The position numbers and the translations under genes are program-made. The notes below the pieces were generated by a model. The model was not told the DNA's origin. It did no database searches and saw only the letters and a program-made list of their open reading frames with translations. Positions 18,611-28,899 of a stretch of DNA of 64,000 bases are shown piece after piece. Each line of letters opens with the position of its first letter. Position 1 is the first letter of the stretch. This DNA comes from Wenzhouxiangella sediminis (lineage in GTDB: Bacteria > Pseudomonadota > Gammaproteobacteria > Xanthomonadales > Wenzhouxiangellaceae): assembly GCF_003410055.1 (NCBI RefSeq), contig NZ_QUZK01000005.1:25660-89659 (forward strand). Direction: 5' to 3'.

Positions 18611-19860
18611 GCGAGATTCGCAACTTCACCATGAACTTCGGGCCGCAGCACCCTGCCGCGCACGGCGTGTTGCGACTCATCCTCGAGCTCGACGGCGAGA
18701 CCGTCGTGCGCGCCGACCCGCACGTCGGCCTGCTGCACCGCGCCACCGAAAAGCTGGCCGAATCCAAGCCGTTCAACCACTCGATCGGCTACATGGATCG
18801 CCTCGACTACGTCTCGATGATGTGCAACGAGCACGCCTACGTCATGGCCATCGAGAAGCTGCTGAATATCGAAGCGCCGGAGCGGGCCCTGTGGATCCGC
18901 ACCATGTTCGACGAGATCACCCGCATCCTGAACCATCTCATGTGGATCGGTTCGAACGCGCTCGATCTCGGCGCCATGGCGGTCTTTCTCTACGCCTTCC
19001 GCGAACGAGAAAACCTGATGGACGTCTACGAGACGGTCTCGGGTACGCGCATGCACGCCACCTACTATCGGCCCGGCGGCGTCTATCGCGACCTGCCCGA
19101 AGAGATGCCCAGGGTGGCCGAGTCGCGCTGGCGCAAGGGTAAGGATCTTGAGCGCATGAACGAGTGGCGCCAGGGATCGCTGCTCGATTTCATCGAGGCT
19201 TTCACCGACGACTTCTTCGACCGCGTCGACGACTACGAAACCCTGCTGACCGACAACCGCATCTGGAAGCAGCGTACCGTCGGCATCGGTGCGGTCAGTC
19301 CGGACCGGGCCCTGCAGTTGGGCTTCACCGGCCCGATGCTGCGCGGCAGCGGCGTCGAGTGGGATCTGCGCAAGAAGCAGCCCTACGCCAAGTACCGCGA
19401 GGTCGATTTCGACATTCCGGTGGGCAGCAACGGCGACTGCTACGACCGCTACCTGGTGCGCGTCGAGGAGATGCGTCAGTCGGCGAAGATCATCAAGCAG
19501 TGCATCGCCTGGCTGCGCGAGAATCCGGGCCAGGTCATCGTGCGCAACTTCAAGGTGGCCCCGCCCAAGCGCGAAGAGATGAAAGACGACATGGAAGCGC
19601 TCATTCATCACTTCAAGCTGTTCACCGAGGGTTACTGCGTGCCCGAGGGCGAAACCTATGCCTCGGTCGAAGCGCCCAAGGGTGAGTTCGGCTGCTACAT
19701 GATTTCCGACGGCGCCAACAAGCCCTTCCGCGTGCACCTGCGCGCGCCGGGCTACGCGCACCTGTCGTCTATGAACGAGATGGCCAAGGGTCATATGCTG
19801 GCCGACATCGCGGCACTGATCGCGACTCAAGACATCGTGTTTGGAGAAATCGACCGATGA
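18607..19860 (+). CDS. nuoD: NADH-quinone oxidoreductase subunit D
   Basis: 49-kDa peripheral-arm subunit forming much of the quinone-binding pocket with NuoB. The 417-residue product begins with the signature [22 protein letters not shown] in two pieces, has [20 protein letters not shown], and ends in the DIVFGEIDR motif typical of the family. Start and stop overlap nuoC and nuoE (ATGA). Confidence 0.97.
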   Translation: MSEIRNFTMNFGPQHPAAHGVLRLILELDGETVVRADPHVGLLHRATEKLAESKPFNHSIGYMDRLDYVSMMCNEHAYVMAIEKLLNIEAPERALWIRTMFDEITRILNHLMWIGSNALDLGAMAVFLYAFRERENLMDVYETVSGTRMHATYYRPGGVYRDLPEEMPRVAESRWRKGKDLERMNEWRQGSLLDFIEAFTDDFFDRVDDYETLLTDNRIWKQRTVGIGAVSPDRALQLGFTGPMLRGSGVEWDLRKKQPYAKYREVDFDIPVGSNGDCYDRYLVRVEEMRQSAKIIKQCIAWLRENPGQVIVRNFKVAPPKREEMKDDMEALIHHFKLFTEGYCVPEGETYASVEAPKGEFGCYMISDGANKPFRVHLRAPGYAHLSSMNEMAKGHMLADIAALIATQDIVFGEIDR

Positions 19861-20384
19861 CCGACAAAGCTACCGTCAGTGCCGTGGCCGGCAAGGCCGA
19901 ACTGCTCAGCGAGGACACGCGCCGCGAGATCGACCACTGGCGCGCCAAGTTTCCCGATGGCGTCGAGGGCCGTCGCTCGGCCATCATTCAGGCGCTGGTC
20001 GCCGCCCAGCACCAGAACGGTGGCTGGGTCAGCGTCGACTTCATGGACGCGGTGGCCGACTATCTCGACGTGCCGCCCGTCTGGGTCTACGAAGTAGCCA
20101 CCTTTTATTCAATGATCGAGACCGAGCCGGTCGGTCGCCACTCGATTTCGATCTGCACCAACATCTCGTGCATGCTCTGCGGCTCGGACAAGATCGTCGA
20201 GCACGTCGAGAACAAGCTGGGAACGCGTATCGGAGAAACCACGCCCGACGGGCGCATCTTCCTCAAGCGCGAGGAAGAGTGTCTGGCCGCCTGCGTCGGC
20301 GCACCGATGATGATCGTCGACGGCCACTACCACGAGAACCTCACGCCCGAGAAGGTCGACGAGATTCTCGACGGGCTGGAGTGA
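19857..20384 (+). CDS. nuoE: NADH-quinone oxidoreductase subunit E
   Basis: 24-kDa NADH-dehydrogenase module subunit with a [2Fe-2S] cluster of the thioredoxin-like type. The 175-residue product shows the four Cys ligands in [12 protein letters not shown] and [11 protein letters not shown]. The helical N-terminal part (about residues 18-90, [20 protein letters not shown]) is as expected. It is followed after 6 bp by nuoF. Confidence 0.96.
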   Translation: MTDKATVSAVAGKAELLSEDTRREIDHWRAKFPDGVEGRRSAIIQALVAAQHQNGGWVSVDFMDAVADYLDVPPVWVYEVATFYSMIETEPVGRHSISICTNISCMLCGSDKIVEHVENKLGTRIGETTPDGRIFLKREEECLAACVGAPMMIVDGHYHENLTPEKVDEILDGLE

Positions 20385-20390
20385 TTGACC

Positions 20391-21686
20391 ATGGCTGAGC
20401 ACAACATCTGCTTTACGCACCTCGACGAGGACAACTGCTGGACGCTTGAGGCTTACCGCAAGCACGGCGGCTGGCAGGCCTGGGAAAAGATCCTCAAGGA
20501 CAAGACGCCCCAGGAAGACGTCATCGAGACGGTCAAGAAATCGGCCCTGCGCGGTCGCGGCGGCGCCGGCTTTCCGACCGGATTGAAGTGGTCGTTCATG
20601 CCGCGCTCCGCACCGGGGCAGAAGTACCTGGTGTGCAACTCCGACGAATCCGAGCCGGGCACCTGCCACGACCGCGACATCCTGCGCTACAACCCCCATG
20701 CGCTGCTCGAGGGCATGGCGATCGCAGCGTACTCGATGGGTGCGACGGTCGCCTACAACTACCTGCGCGGCGAGTTCCACCACGAGCCTTTCGAACGGGT
20801 GGAAGCTGCCCTGAAGGAAGCCTACGAAGCCGGCTACCTGGGTAAGGACATCCAGGGCTCCGGCATCGACATGGATATTCACAACCTGCTCGGCGCCGGC
20901 GCCTACATCTGCGGTGAAGAGACCGCCCTGATGGAGTCGGTCGAAGGCAAGAAGGGCCAGCCGCGCTTCAAGCCGCCGTTTCCGGCGAACTTCGGCGTCT
21001 ACGGCCGGCCGACGACGATCAACAACACCGAAACGCTCGCTTCGGTTCCGGCGATCATGCGCAACGGCGGGGAGTGGTTCCTGGAACTGGGCAAGCCCAA
21101 CAACGGCGGTTCCAAGATCTTTTCGGTCTCCGGCCACGTCAACAAGCCCGGCAACTACGAAGTGCCGCTGGGGACGCCGTTCTCGGAGTTGCTGGAGATG
21201 GCCGGCGGCATGCGCAACGGCCACAAGATCAAGGGCGTGATCCCGGGCGGGTCCTCCATGCCCGTACTGCCCGGCGACGTCATGATGGACCTCACCATGG
21301 ACTACGACGCGATCCAGAAGGCCGGCTCCGGCCTGGGGTCGGGCGCGGTGATCGTCATGGACGAAACCACCGACATGGTCGCGGCCTGCAAGCGCATCGC
21401 CCGTTTCTACTACGCCGAATCCTGCGGCCAGTGCACGCCGTGCCGCGAAGGCACCGGCTGGATGCACCGCATGCTGCACCGGATCATGGTCGGTCAGGGC
21501 AGCATGGAAGACATCGACACCCTGGCCTCGGTGACGACCCAGATCGAAGGACACACCATCTGCGCCTTCGGCGAAGCCGCCGCCTGGCCGGTGCAGGGCT
21601 TCCTCAAGCACTTCCGCGAGGAGTTCGAGTACTACGTCGAGCACGGCCGTTCGATGGTTGCCGACAAAGTCGGCGAAGCCGCATGA
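20391..21686 (+). CDS. nuoF: NADH-quinone oxidoreductase subunit F
   Basis: Binds NADH, FMN and a [4Fe-4S] cluster at the entry point of electrons. The 431-residue product has the NADH/FMN motifs [13 protein letters not shown] and [18 protein letters not shown], and the cluster ligands [15 protein letters not shown] plus the later [11 protein letters not shown]. The ATG at 20391 is preferred over an in-frame TTG 6 bases upstream. A 42-base spacer with a short repeat separates it from nuoG. Confidence 0.97.
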   Translation: MAEHNICFTHLDEDNCWTLEAYRKHGGWQAWEKILKDKTPQEDVIETVKKSALRGRGGAGFPTGLKWSFMPRSAPGQKYLVCNSDESEPGTCHDRDILRYNPHALLEGMAIAAYSMGATVAYNYLRGEFHHEPFERVEAALKEAYEAGYLGKDIQGSGIDMDIHNLLGAGAYICGEETALMESVEGKKGQPRFKPPFPANFGVYGRPTTINNTETLASVPAIMRNGGEWFLELGKPNNGGSKIFSVSGHVNKPGNYEVPLGTPFSELLEMAGGMRNGHKIKGVIPGGSSMPVLPGDVMMDLTMDYDAIQKAGSGLGSGAVIVMDETTDMVAACKRIARFYYAESCGQCTPCREGTGWMHRMLHRIMVGQGSMEDIDTLASVTTQIEGHTICAFGEAAAWPVQGFLKHFREEFEYYVEHGRSMVADKVGEAA

Positions 21687-21697
21687 CGGCAGCGATG

Positions 21698-21722
21698 CTG
21701 ACCCCTGAATCCTGACCCCTAA
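21698..21722 (+). repeat. CTGACCCCT / CTGAATC iterated spacer between nuoF and nuoG
   Basis: The spacer contains CTGACCCCT, then GAATC, then CTGACCCCT again. It resembles in style the (CCTGAAA)n and (GAACCCC)n spacers elsewhere in this window. A TGACCCCTGA stretch also occurs just before tpiA near 15537. Confidence 0.5.
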
Positions 21723-21728
21723 CTGATC

Positions 21729-24092
21729 ATGGCAACAGCACAAGACAACCAGACCGACACCGTCACGATCGAAGTCGACGGCCAGGAACTGACCGCCCGC
21801 AAGGGCGAGATGATCATCCAGGTCACCGACCGGGCCGGGATCGACATTCCGCGTTTCTGCTATCACAGCAAGCTGTCGATCGCGGCCAACTGCCGCATGT
21901 GCCTCGTCGACGTCGAGAAAGCGCCCAAGCCCCTGCCGGCCTGTGCCACGCCTGTGGCCGACGGCATGAAGGTGTTCACCGAATCGCGCCGGACCGTCGA
22001 CGCGCAGCGCGGGGTGATGGAATTTCTGCTCATCAATCACCCGCTGGACTGCCCGATCTGCGACCAGGGCGGTGAATGCGAGCTGCAGGACCTGGCCATG
22101 GGCTACGGTCGCTCGGTCTCGCGTTTCACCGAGCGCAAGCGCGTCGTTCGCGACAAGAACGTCGGCCCGCTGATCGAGACCGACATGACGCGCTGCATTC
22201 ATTGCACGCGCTGCGTGCGCTTCCTCGAGGAGATCGCCGGCACCTGCGAACTCGGCGGCATGAGCCGCGGCGAGCACATGGAGATCGGCACCTTCGTCGA
22301 GCGCAACATCAACTCCGAACTCTCGGGCAATGTCATCGACCTTTGCCCGGTCGGTGCGCTGACCAACAAGCCCTTCCGCCACACCGCACGGCCTTGGGAG
22401 ATGCGCGCCCGCAAGTATGTCGGCACGCACGACTGCCTGGGCTCGCACCTTCACTACCACACGCGTGGCCCGAAGATCATGCGTGCCGTCCCGCGCGACA
22501 ACGAAGCCGTCAACGAATGCTGGCTTTCCGATCGCGACCGCTACAGCCACTTCGGCCTGCGCTCCGAAGATCGTCTGACCAGCCCGCAGGTCAAAGTCGA
22601 CGGCCAGTGGCGCGAGGCAAGCTGGTCGGACGCGCTTGACGCGGCGGCCCGTGCGCTCAAGGGCGCCGTGGAAACGCACGGCGGCAGCGAGCTGGGCGTG
22701 CTGGTCTCGCCGCGCGCGACCACCGAGGAGCATTACCTGGCCGCGGCAATGGCGCGATCGCTCGGCAGCGAGAACGTGGATCACCGCCTGCGCCTGCTCG
22801 ATTTCACGCATCCGCAGGCCGGCCGCGCGCACCTCGACGTGCCCACGGCCAAGATCGCCGAATCCGACGCCATCCTCCTGGTCGGCAGCAACATCCGCCA
22901 CGAACAGCCGATCCTCGGCCATCGCGTTCGCACCGCCTGGCGTCAGGGCGGCGCGAAGATCGCCGACATCAACAGCGTGGCCTGGGACTTCCACTTCGAC
23001 CTGGCCGAGCGCATGATCGTGCCGCCGCAGGCGATGGTCGACACCTTTGCCCGCGTGGCCAAGGCCGCAGCCGATCTCACCGGCGCCGCCCTGCCCGAAG
23101 GCAAGCTGGGCGAATACATCGCCGCGCGCCAGCCCGAACACGAAGCCAAGCAGGTGGCCGGCATGCTCAAGGACGCCGCCTCCGGCGTGCTGCTGCTCGG
23201 CGACCAGGCGCTCAATCATCCCGAAGCCGGATGGCTGCGCCGCCTGGCCGAGTGGCTGGCCGAAGCCCTGGAGGTCGCCCTGGTGGTTCTGCCCGGGCCG
23301 GCCAACAGCGCCGGCGCCTGGACGGCGGGCAGCGTGCCCGGCCGGGGCGGACTCAATGCCCGCAGCATGATTTCGAAAGGGCGCCAGGCCTACCTGCTGT
23401 GGGACATCGAACCGGACTTCGACCTGGCCGACCCGGCCGCGGCGCGCCGCGCGCTCGAGGGCGCCGCTTCGGTCGTTGCCGCCACGACCTTCGACAACGC
23501 CGTACTGCGCGAAACCGCTGACGTCCTGCTGCCGCTGTCGCCGGCGCCGGAAGTCGACGGCACCTGGATCAATGCCGATGGCCACCGGGACACGCTCCAG
23601 GCCGTCGGGCGTGCACCGGAACAGTCGCGGGCGGGCTGGAAAATTCTGCGCAAGCTCGGTGAACTGGCCGGCGCGGAAGGCTTCGATTTCGCCACCCTCG
23701 ACGCCGTGACCCGGCAGGCCCTGGAAAACGACAGCGCCGAGGCAGCCCACGACGAAGCGGCCGCGCCCTTCGTCGCCGAGGGCGATACGCTGTGGCGCAC
23801 CGGCGAGGTGCCGATCTATTCCGGCGACAACATCCTCAGACGGGCCCCGGCACTGCAGCAGACCACGCATGCCGCTGCCACCGTCTGCGCCGTCCATCCG
23901 ACCACCGCGCGGCGCCATGGCCTGGAAGACGCCGAGCGCGTGCGCGTGCGGCAGGGCGAGGCCAGCGCCGAGCTCGACCTGGTGCTCGACGAACGTGTCG
24001 CGCCGGGTGCGGTCGGCCTGCCCGTGGCGACCTGCCCGGTCTCGACCCTGGGTGCCGGCGGCGGCGAGATCAGCCTGGAGGCGCTGTCATGA
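21729..24092 (+). CDS. nuoG: NADH-quinone oxidoreductase subunit G
   Basis: Largest peripheral-arm subunit, carrying several iron-sulfur clusters in a molybdopterin-oxidoreductase-like scaffold. The 787-residue product has the N-terminal [2Fe-2S] ligands ([17 protein letters not shown], then CATPV), the [18 protein letters not shown] motif, the [11 protein letters not shown] and DLCPVGAL clusters, then a long molybdopterin-like part that is diverged and presumably cofactor-free, as in other NuoG. The stop overlaps the nuoH start. Confidence 0.96.
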   Translation: MATAQDNQTDTVTIEVDGQELTARKGEMIIQVTDRAGIDIPRFCYHSKLSIAANCRMCLVDVEKAPKPLPACATPVADGMKVFTESRRTVDAQRGVMEFLLINHPLDCPICDQGGECELQDLAMGYGRSVSRFTERKRVVRDKNVGPLIETDMTRCIHCTRCVRFLEEIAGTCELGGMSRGEHMEIGTFVERNINSELSGNVIDLCPVGALTNKPFRHTARPWEMRARKYVGTHDCLGSHLHYHTRGPKIMRAVPRDNEAVNECWLSDRDRYSHFGLRSEDRLTSPQVKVDGQWREASWSDALDAAARALKGAVETHGGSELGVLVSPRATTEEHYLAAAMARSLGSENVDHRLRLLDFTHPQAGRAHLDVPTAKIAESDAILLVGSNIRHEQPILGHRVRTAWRQGGAKIADINSVAWDFHFDLAERMIVPPQAMVDTFARVAKAAADLTGAALPEGKLGEYIAARQPEHEAKQVAGMLKDAASGVLLLGDQALNHPEAGWLRRLAEWLAEALEVALVVLPGPANSAGAWTAGSVPGRGGLNARSMISKGRQAYLLWDIEPDFDLADPAAARRALEGAASVVAATTFDNAVLRETADVLLPLSPAPEVDGTWINADGHRDTLQAVGRAPEQSRAGWKILRKLGELAGAEGFDFATLDAVTRQALENDSAEAAHDEAAAPFVAEGDTLWRTGEVPIYSGDNILRRAPALQQTTHAAATVCAVHPTTARRHGLEDAERVRVRQGEASAELDLVLDERVAPGAVGLPVATCPVSTLGAGGGEISLEALS

Positions 24093-25108
24093 TGGATCAG
24101 CTCCTGACCCTGCTGTGGACCATGGCCAAGATCCTGATGATCATCCTGCCGGTGACCATCGGCGTGGCCTACTACACCTATTTCGAGCGCAAGGTGCTGG
24201 GCTACATGCATGCGCGTCGCGGTCCCAACCGGATCGGGCCGCTGGGCCTGCTGCAGCCCTTCGCCGACGTGTTCAAGATGTTGTTCAAGGAACTGATCGT
24301 TCCCACGAACGCCAGCAAGTTCCTGTTCCTTCTGGCACCGCTGCTTTCCCTCGGGCCGGCGCTGGCGGCCTGGGCGGTCGTGCCCTTCGACGACTGGCTG
24401 GTGCTGGCCGACATCGACGCCGGCCTGCTGATGATCCTGGCCCTGACGTCGATGGGCGTCTACGGCATCCTGCTCGGCGGCTGGGCCTCGAACTCCAAGT
24501 ACGCCCTGCTGGGCGGCCTGCGCGCGGCCGCGCAGACGGTGTCGTACGAAATCGCCATGGGCTTCGCCCTGGTCGGCGTGATCGTGCTGGCCGGGACGCT
24601 CAACCTCACCGCCATCGTCGAGGCGCAGTCGGGCAACATCTTCACCTGGTACTGGCTGCCGCTGCTGCCGCTGTTCGTGATCTATTTCGTCTCCGGCGTG
24701 GCCGAAACAAATCGCGCACCGTTCGACGTGGCCGAAGGCGAGTCCGAGATCGTGGCCGGTTTCCACGTCGAGTATTCCGGCGCCGGCTTCGCTGTGTTCT
24801 TCCTGGCCGAGTACGCCAACATGATTCTGATCTCGGCGCTGGCCTCGCTGCTGTTCATGGGCGGCTGGCTGTCGCCTTTTGCGGGCATTCCGGTCCTCGG
24901 CGATACGATCCTGGGCGAGGGCGGGGTGCACTGGTTCCTGCTCAAGACCGTCGTTTTCTGTTTCCTGTTCCTGTGGTTCCGCGCCACCTTCCCGCGCTAT
25001 CGCTATGACCAGATCATGCGCCTGGGCTGGAAGGTCTTCATCCCGATCACCATCGTGTGGATCATGGTCGCCGGCGTGTTCCGCGTGATGGGCTGGTTCG
25101 GAGGCTGA
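24089..25108 (+). CDS. nuoH: NADH-quinone oxidoreductase subunit H
   Basis: Membrane subunit at the junction with the peripheral arm, contributing to the quinone channel. The 339-residue product has about eight hydrophobic segments and the family motifs [21 protein letters not shown] in parts, [20 protein letters not shown] in parts, and [20 protein letters not shown]. Two adjacent ATG codons start the gene, the first overlapping the nuoG stop. Four bases separate it from nuoI. Confidence 0.97.
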   Translation: MMDQLLTLLWTMAKILMIILPVTIGVAYYTYFERKVLGYMHARRGPNRIGPLGLLQPFADVFKMLFKELIVPTNASKFLFLLAPLLSLGPALAAWAVVPFDDWLVLADIDAGLLMILALTSMGVYGILLGGWASNSKYALLGGLRAAAQTVSYEIAMGFALVGVIVLAGTLNLTAIVEAQSGNIFTWYWLPLLPLFVIYFVSGVAETNRAPFDVAEGESEIVAGFHVEYSGAGFAVFFLAEYANMILISALASLLFMGGWLSPFAGIPVLGDTILGEGGVHWFLLKTVVFCFLFLWFRATFPRYRYDQIMRLGWKVFIPITIVWIMVAGVFRVMGWFGG

Positions 25109-25112
25109 TCTT

Positions 25113-25601
25113 ATGCAATCGATAACCAGATATCTTCGTTCGCTGATGCTGCTGGAACTGTTCCGCGGCATGGCGGTGACCTGGCGTTTCGGCGTGGCCC
25201 CGAAGGCGACGCTGAACTACCCCGAGGAGAAGACGCCCAAGTCGCCGCGCTACCGCGGCCTGCACGCCCTGCGTCGCTACCCCAACGGCGAGGAACGCTG
25301 CATTGCCTGCAAACTGTGCGAAGCCGTTTGCCCGGCGCTGGCGATCACCATCGAATCGCACAACCGCGAAGACAATACGCGGCGCACGACCCGATACGAC
25401 ATCGACCTGTTCAAGTGCATCTACTGCGGTTTCTGCGAAGAGTCCTGCCCGGTCGACTCCATCGTGCTCACCGACATCGGCGAGTACCACATGGAGAATA
25501 AATCCGAGAAGGTCGTTGACAAGCAGCAGCTGCTGGCCATCGGCGACCGGTTCGAAGAAAGCATTGCCGCCAATCGCGCGCAAGACGCTCGCTACCGCTA
25601 A
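25113..25601 (+). CDS. nuoI: NADH-quinone oxidoreductase subunit I
   Basis: Ferredoxin-like subunit with two [4Fe-4S] clusters (N6a/N6b). The 162-residue product shows two CxxCxxCxxxCP motifs: [12 protein letters not shown] and [12 protein letters not shown]. An amphipathic N-terminal stretch ([17 protein letters not shown]) is the expected membrane-surface helix. Spacing to nuoH is 4 bp and to nuoJ 13 bp. Confidence 0.97.
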   Translation: MQSITRYLRSLMLLELFRGMAVTWRFGVAPKATLNYPEEKTPKSPRYRGLHALRRYPNGEERCIACKLCEAVCPALAITIESHNREDNTRRTTRYDIDLFKCIYCGFCEESCPVDSIVLTDIGEYHMENKSEKVVDKQQLLAIGDRFEESIAANRAQDARYR

Positions 25602-25614
25602 GGGTCTGACTGGT

Positions 25615-26217
25615 ATGCCAATCATCGAAATCGTCTTCTACCTGTTCAGCACCGTGCTCGTGCTCTCTGCCCTGAGCGTGATCACGGTGGGCAACCCGAT
25701 TCACGCGGTGCTGTTCCTGATCCTCAGCTTCTTTTCGGCCGCCTGCATCTGGATCCTGCTGCAGGCCGAGTTTCTCGCCATCACGCTAGTGCTCGTCTAC
25801 GTGGGCGCGGTCATGGTGCTGTTCCTTTTCGTGGTCATGATGCTCGACGTCAACGTCACCTCGGTGAAGGAGGGCTTCGCCCGCTACCTGCCGGCCGGCG
25901 TGCTTGTCGCGCTCGCCATGGCAGTTCAGCTGTTCCTGGTGATCTGGACGCGCGGCATGGAAACGGTGCCGCTGCCGGCGGCCGAAGAGGAAGGCTACAG
26001 CCATACCAGCATGATCGGCGAGCTGCTCTACACCGAATACCTTTACGCCTTCGAGATTGCGGCCGTGCTGTTGCTGGTCGCGATCATCGCGGCCATTTCA
26101 CTCACCCATCGCCGCCGGCCGGAAACCAAGTACCAGGACCCGAGCCGTCAGGTTCGCGTCAAGCGCGACGAGCGGCTGCGGGTCATCAAGATGAAAAGCG
26201 AAGGGGAGGACGCCTGA
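25615..26217 (+). CDS. nuoJ: NADH-quinone oxidoreductase subunit J
   Basis: Hydrophobic membrane-arm subunit. The 200-residue product from ATG 25615 has about five membrane segments, with the conserved core [20 protein letters not shown] and [20 protein letters not shown]. The C terminus is a basic cytoplasmic tail ([17 protein letters not shown]) that is longer than in some homologues. The stop overlaps the nuoK start by one base (TGATG). Confidence 0.95.
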   Translation: MPIIEIVFYLFSTVLVLSALSVITVGNPIHAVLFLILSFFSAACIWILLQAEFLAITLVLVYVGAVMVLFLFVVMMLDVNVTSVKEGFARYLPAGVLVALAMAVQLFLVIWTRGMETVPLPAAEEEGYSHTSMIGELLYTEYLYAFEIAAVLLLVAIIAAISLTHRRRPETKYQDPSRQVRVKRDERLRVIKMKSEGEDA

Positions 26218-26522
26218 TGCTGACCCTAGCCCACTTCATCACCCTCGGCGCGGTGCTGTTTTGCATCGGTGTGGCGGGCATCTTCCTGAACCGGAAGAAC
26301 GTGCTCATCCTGCTGATGTGCATCGAGCTGATGCTGCTGTCGGTGAACATGAACTTCATCGCCTTCTCGCGTTTCCTCGACGTGCTCGACGGCCAGGTTT
26401 TCGTGTTCTTCATTCTGACCGTGGCCGCGGCGGAAGCGGCCATCGGCCTGGCGTTGCTGGTGGTGCTGTTCAGAAACCGCCGCTCGATCAGCGTAGAAGA
26501 CATCAGCGACCTAAGGGGCTGA
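26217..26522 (+). CDS. nuoK: NADH-quinone oxidoreductase subunit K
   Basis: Small antiporter-like membrane subunit involved in proton pumping. The 101-residue product has three membrane helices and the conserved acidic-helix motifs [14 protein letters not shown] and [20 protein letters not shown], which contain the two essential Glu residues. It is followed by a 208-base repeat-bearing spacer before nuoL, a break in an otherwise tightly packed operon. Confidence 0.97.
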   Translation: MLTLAHFITLGAVLFCIGVAGIFLNRKNVLILLMCIELMLLSVNMNFIAFSRFLDVLDGQVFVFFILTVAAAEAAIGLALLVVLFRNRRSISVEDISDLRG

Positions 26523-26540
26523 TTCAGTAAAACCTTTTGT

Positions 26541-26699
26541 CCACAGATGAACACAGATGAACACAGATGGAAAGAAGACGAAAAAGAATGAAAAAGGCCA
26601 TGGCTGATTTGACCCGGGACGGAATTGATCCTTCCCGGTTTGAGTTCAGCCCCGGCGCTCTTTTGGGTTTTATCTGTGTTGATCTGTATTCATCTGTGG
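26541..26699. repeat. CACAGATGAA-type inverted repeat element between nuoK and nuoL
   Basis: The left arm at 26541-26568 is three tandem copies of about 10 bases built on ACACAGATGA. The right arm at 26672-26699 is its reverse complement, matching at 26 of 28 positions. About 100 bases lie between them, without a convincing gene. The structure could fold as a long hairpin inside the nuo transcript. It looks like a MITE-like or dispersed spacer repeat; no internal ORF is credible. Confidence 0.85.
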
Positions 26700-26730
26700 G
26701 CGGTTTTGGATTCAAATGGAATGACTCGCT

Positions 26731-28698
26731 GTGAGTATTGAGACCGTACTTTTGTTGATCCCGCTGCTGCCGCTGTTCGGCAGCGCCGTGGCCGGCTTTC
26801 TGCGCCACCAGGTCGGTCGATCGGGCGCGCACTGGATCACCATCATGGCCGTGGCCGGTTCGGCCCTTCTGTCGGCCTGGGTGGCCTGGCAGGTGTTCTT
26901 CAACGGCCTGCCGACGCTCGACTACACGGTCTACACCTGGGCGGTGACCGACGGCATCACCTTCGAGGTCGGTTTCCTGGTCGACAGCCTCACGGCGCTG
27001 ATGATGACGGTCGTGACCTTCGTGTCGCTGATGGTGCACATCTACACCATCGGCTACATGCACGACGACCCGGGCTACCAGCGCTTTTTTGCCTATATCA
27101 ACCTGTTCACCTTCGCCATGCTGATGCTGGTGATGGCGAACAACTTCATGCAGCTGTTCTTCGGGTGGGAGGCCGTCGGCCTCGTTTCCTACCTGCTCAT
27201 CGGCTTCTGGTTCAAGAAAGACACCGCGGTCAAGGCCAACCTCAAGGCTTTTCTGGTCAATCGTGTCGGCGACTTCGGGTTCCTGCTCGGCATCGCGGCG
27301 ATCCTGGTCTACATGGGGTCGCTCAACTACGCGGAAGTCTTCGATGCCGTGCCGGCCGTGGAGGGCACGACCATCAGCCTGTTCGGTGATGCGCAGTGGT
27401 CGCTGATGACGGTCATCTGCATCTGCCTGTTCATCGGCGCCATGGGCAAGTCGGCGCAGGTGCCGCTGCACGTGTGGCTGCCCGACTCCATGGAAGGCCC
27501 CACGCCCATCTCGGCCCTGATCCACGCCGCCACCATGGTGACGGCGGGCATCTTCATGGTCGCGCGCCTGTCGCCGATCTTCGAGACTTCGGATGTCGCC
27601 CTGAGCTTCATCCTGGTCATCGGCGCGATCACCGCGCTCTTCATGGGCCTGGTCGGCATCGTCCAGAACGACATCAAGCGGGTCGTGGCCTACTCGACGC
27701 TCTCGCAGTTGGGCTACATGACCGTGGCGCTGGGCGCCTCGGCCTACTCGGTGGCCATTTTCCACCTGATGACCCACGCCTTCTTCAAGGCGCTGCTGTT
27801 CCTGGGTGCCGGCTCGGTCATCATCGCGCTGCACCACAAGCAGGACATGCGCGAGATGGGCGGCCTGGCCAAGTACATGCCGATTACCGCCGCGACCGCC
27901 TGGGTGGGCTCGCTGGCGCTCATCGGCTTCCCGTTCTTCTCGGGCTTCTTCTCCAAGGACCTGATCATCGAGGCGGTGCACTATGCCGACCGGCCCGGCG
28001 CCGGGTTCGCCTACTTCGCCGTGATGGCGGGCGTCGTGATCACGGCCCTATATACCTTCCGCATGCTCTACCTGACCTTCCACGGTTCGACGCGGATGGA
28101 CGAGGAAACGCGCTCGCACGCGCACGAATCCCCGGCGGTCGTAACCATCCCGCTGATCCTGCTGGCCATCCCGTCGCTGGCGATCGGCTATTTCACCGTC
28201 GAGCCGCTGCTGTTCGGTGGCGCGCTGTCGGACTCGATCTTCGTGCGCGAGGCCAACGACGTCGTCGCCAACGAACTGGCCCACAAGTTCGATCACGGCG
28301 CCCTGGCCTTCGCGCTGCACGGCTTCGTCACGCCGGTGTTCTGGCTGGCGATGCTCGGTGTCGGCATTTCGACCTACATCTACCTATTCAATCCGGGCCT
28401 GGCCGAGACGCTCAAGCGTCGCCTGCACCTGGCCTGGACCGTTCTCGACAGGAAGTACGGCTTCGACGAGCTGTGGCAGAAGGTGCTGGCCGGAACCGGG
28501 CTGAGCATCGCCTCGGGCCTGTCGAAGGGCGGCGACCGCACCGTGATCGACGGCTGGCTGGTCAACGGCTCGGCCCGCCTGGTCGGACGCATGTCGGGCG
28601 CGCTGCGCCAGCTGCAGTCCGGATTCCTGTTCCACTACGCCTTCGTCATGGTGGTCGCGCTGGTCGCGCTCGTGGCGTCGTTCGTTCTGCTCCGGTAA
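26731..28698 (+). CDS. nuoL: NADH-quinone oxidoreductase subunit L
   Basis: Distal antiporter-like proton-pumping subunit. The 655-residue product is highly hydrophobic and includes FFGWEAVGLVSYLLIGFW (with the conserved Glu), MGKSAQVPLHVWLPDSMEGP, ALIHAATMVTAGIFMVAR, and NDIKRVVAYSTLSQLGYM. The C-terminal lateral helix region is present. The GTG at 26731 is the only in-frame start that keeps the N-terminal LLLIPLLPLFGS helix; upstream ATGs are out of frame or blocked by a stop. Confidence 0.96.
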   Translation: MSIETVLLLIPLLPLFGSAVAGFLRHQVGRSGAHWITIMAVAGSALLSAWVAWQVFFNGLPTLDYTVYTWAVTDGITFEVGFLVDSLTALMMTVVTFVSLMVHIYTIGYMHDDPGYQRFFAYINLFTFAMLMLVMANNFMQLFFGWEAVGLVSYLLIGFWFKKDTAVKANLKAFLVNRVGDFGFLLGIAAILVYMGSLNYAEVFDAVPAVEGTTISLFGDAQWSLMTVICICLFIGAMGKSAQVPLHVWLPDSMEGPTPISALIHAATMVTAGIFMVARLSPIFETSDVALSFILVIGAITALFMGLVGIVQNDIKRVVAYSTLSQLGYMTVALGASAYSVAIFHLMTHAFFKALLFLGAGSVIIALHHKQDMREMGGLAKYMPITAATAWVGSLALIGFPFFSGFFSKDLIIEAVHYADRPGAGFAYFAVMAGVVITALYTFRMLYLTFHGSTRMDEETRSHAHESPAVVTIPLILLAIPSLAIGYFTVEPLLFGGALSDSIFVREANDVVANELAHKFDHGALAFALHGFVTPVFWLAMLGVGISTYIYLFNPGLAETLKRRLHLAWTVLDRKYGFDELWQKVLAGTGLSIASGLSKGGDRTVIDGWLVNGSARLVGRMSGALRQLQSGFLFHYAFVMVVALVALVASFVLLR

Positions 28699-28899
28699 TG
28701 TTGAACTCACCATGTACATGACTGCTTCTACTGCGACGCACCCAGACCCTGCATCTGCAGCACTTCACTCGGTCGCGCATCCTCGACGTACTGTCCAGTA
28801 CGCCTGCGGTTCGCTCGGTCGCGAATTGCCGCATCTACAGGGCCTGGATCCGTCTCGCGACGAACCAGCCATGCACATGGCGAGCTAAAGGACTGACTG
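28699..28899. repeat. Palindrome-rich spacer between nuoL and nuoM
   Basis: No gene is credible here. The spacer holds a 7-bp palindromic stem, CGTACTG / CAGTACG (28787-28802, loop TC), two direct copies of CTCGGTCGCG (28768-28777 and 28814-28823), and short palindromes CATGTACATG and CATGCACATG near its ends. It looks like a REP-type intergenic element. An AAAGGA Shine-Dalgarno for nuoM is at its end. Confidence 0.55.

Noticed and set aside
20109..23918. A 1269-codon minus-strand open frame across nuoE, nuoF and nuoG
   Set aside because: It is the antisense shadow of three certain nuo genes in GC-rich DNA. Its translation is low-complexity, rich in Gly, Arg, His, Val and Asp, and has no domain pattern.
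21729..24092. NuoG as a formate dehydrogenase or other molybdopterin enzyme
   Set aside because: The NuoG cluster motifs and the position in a full nuo operon are decisive; the molybdopterin-like part is diverged as in all NuoG.
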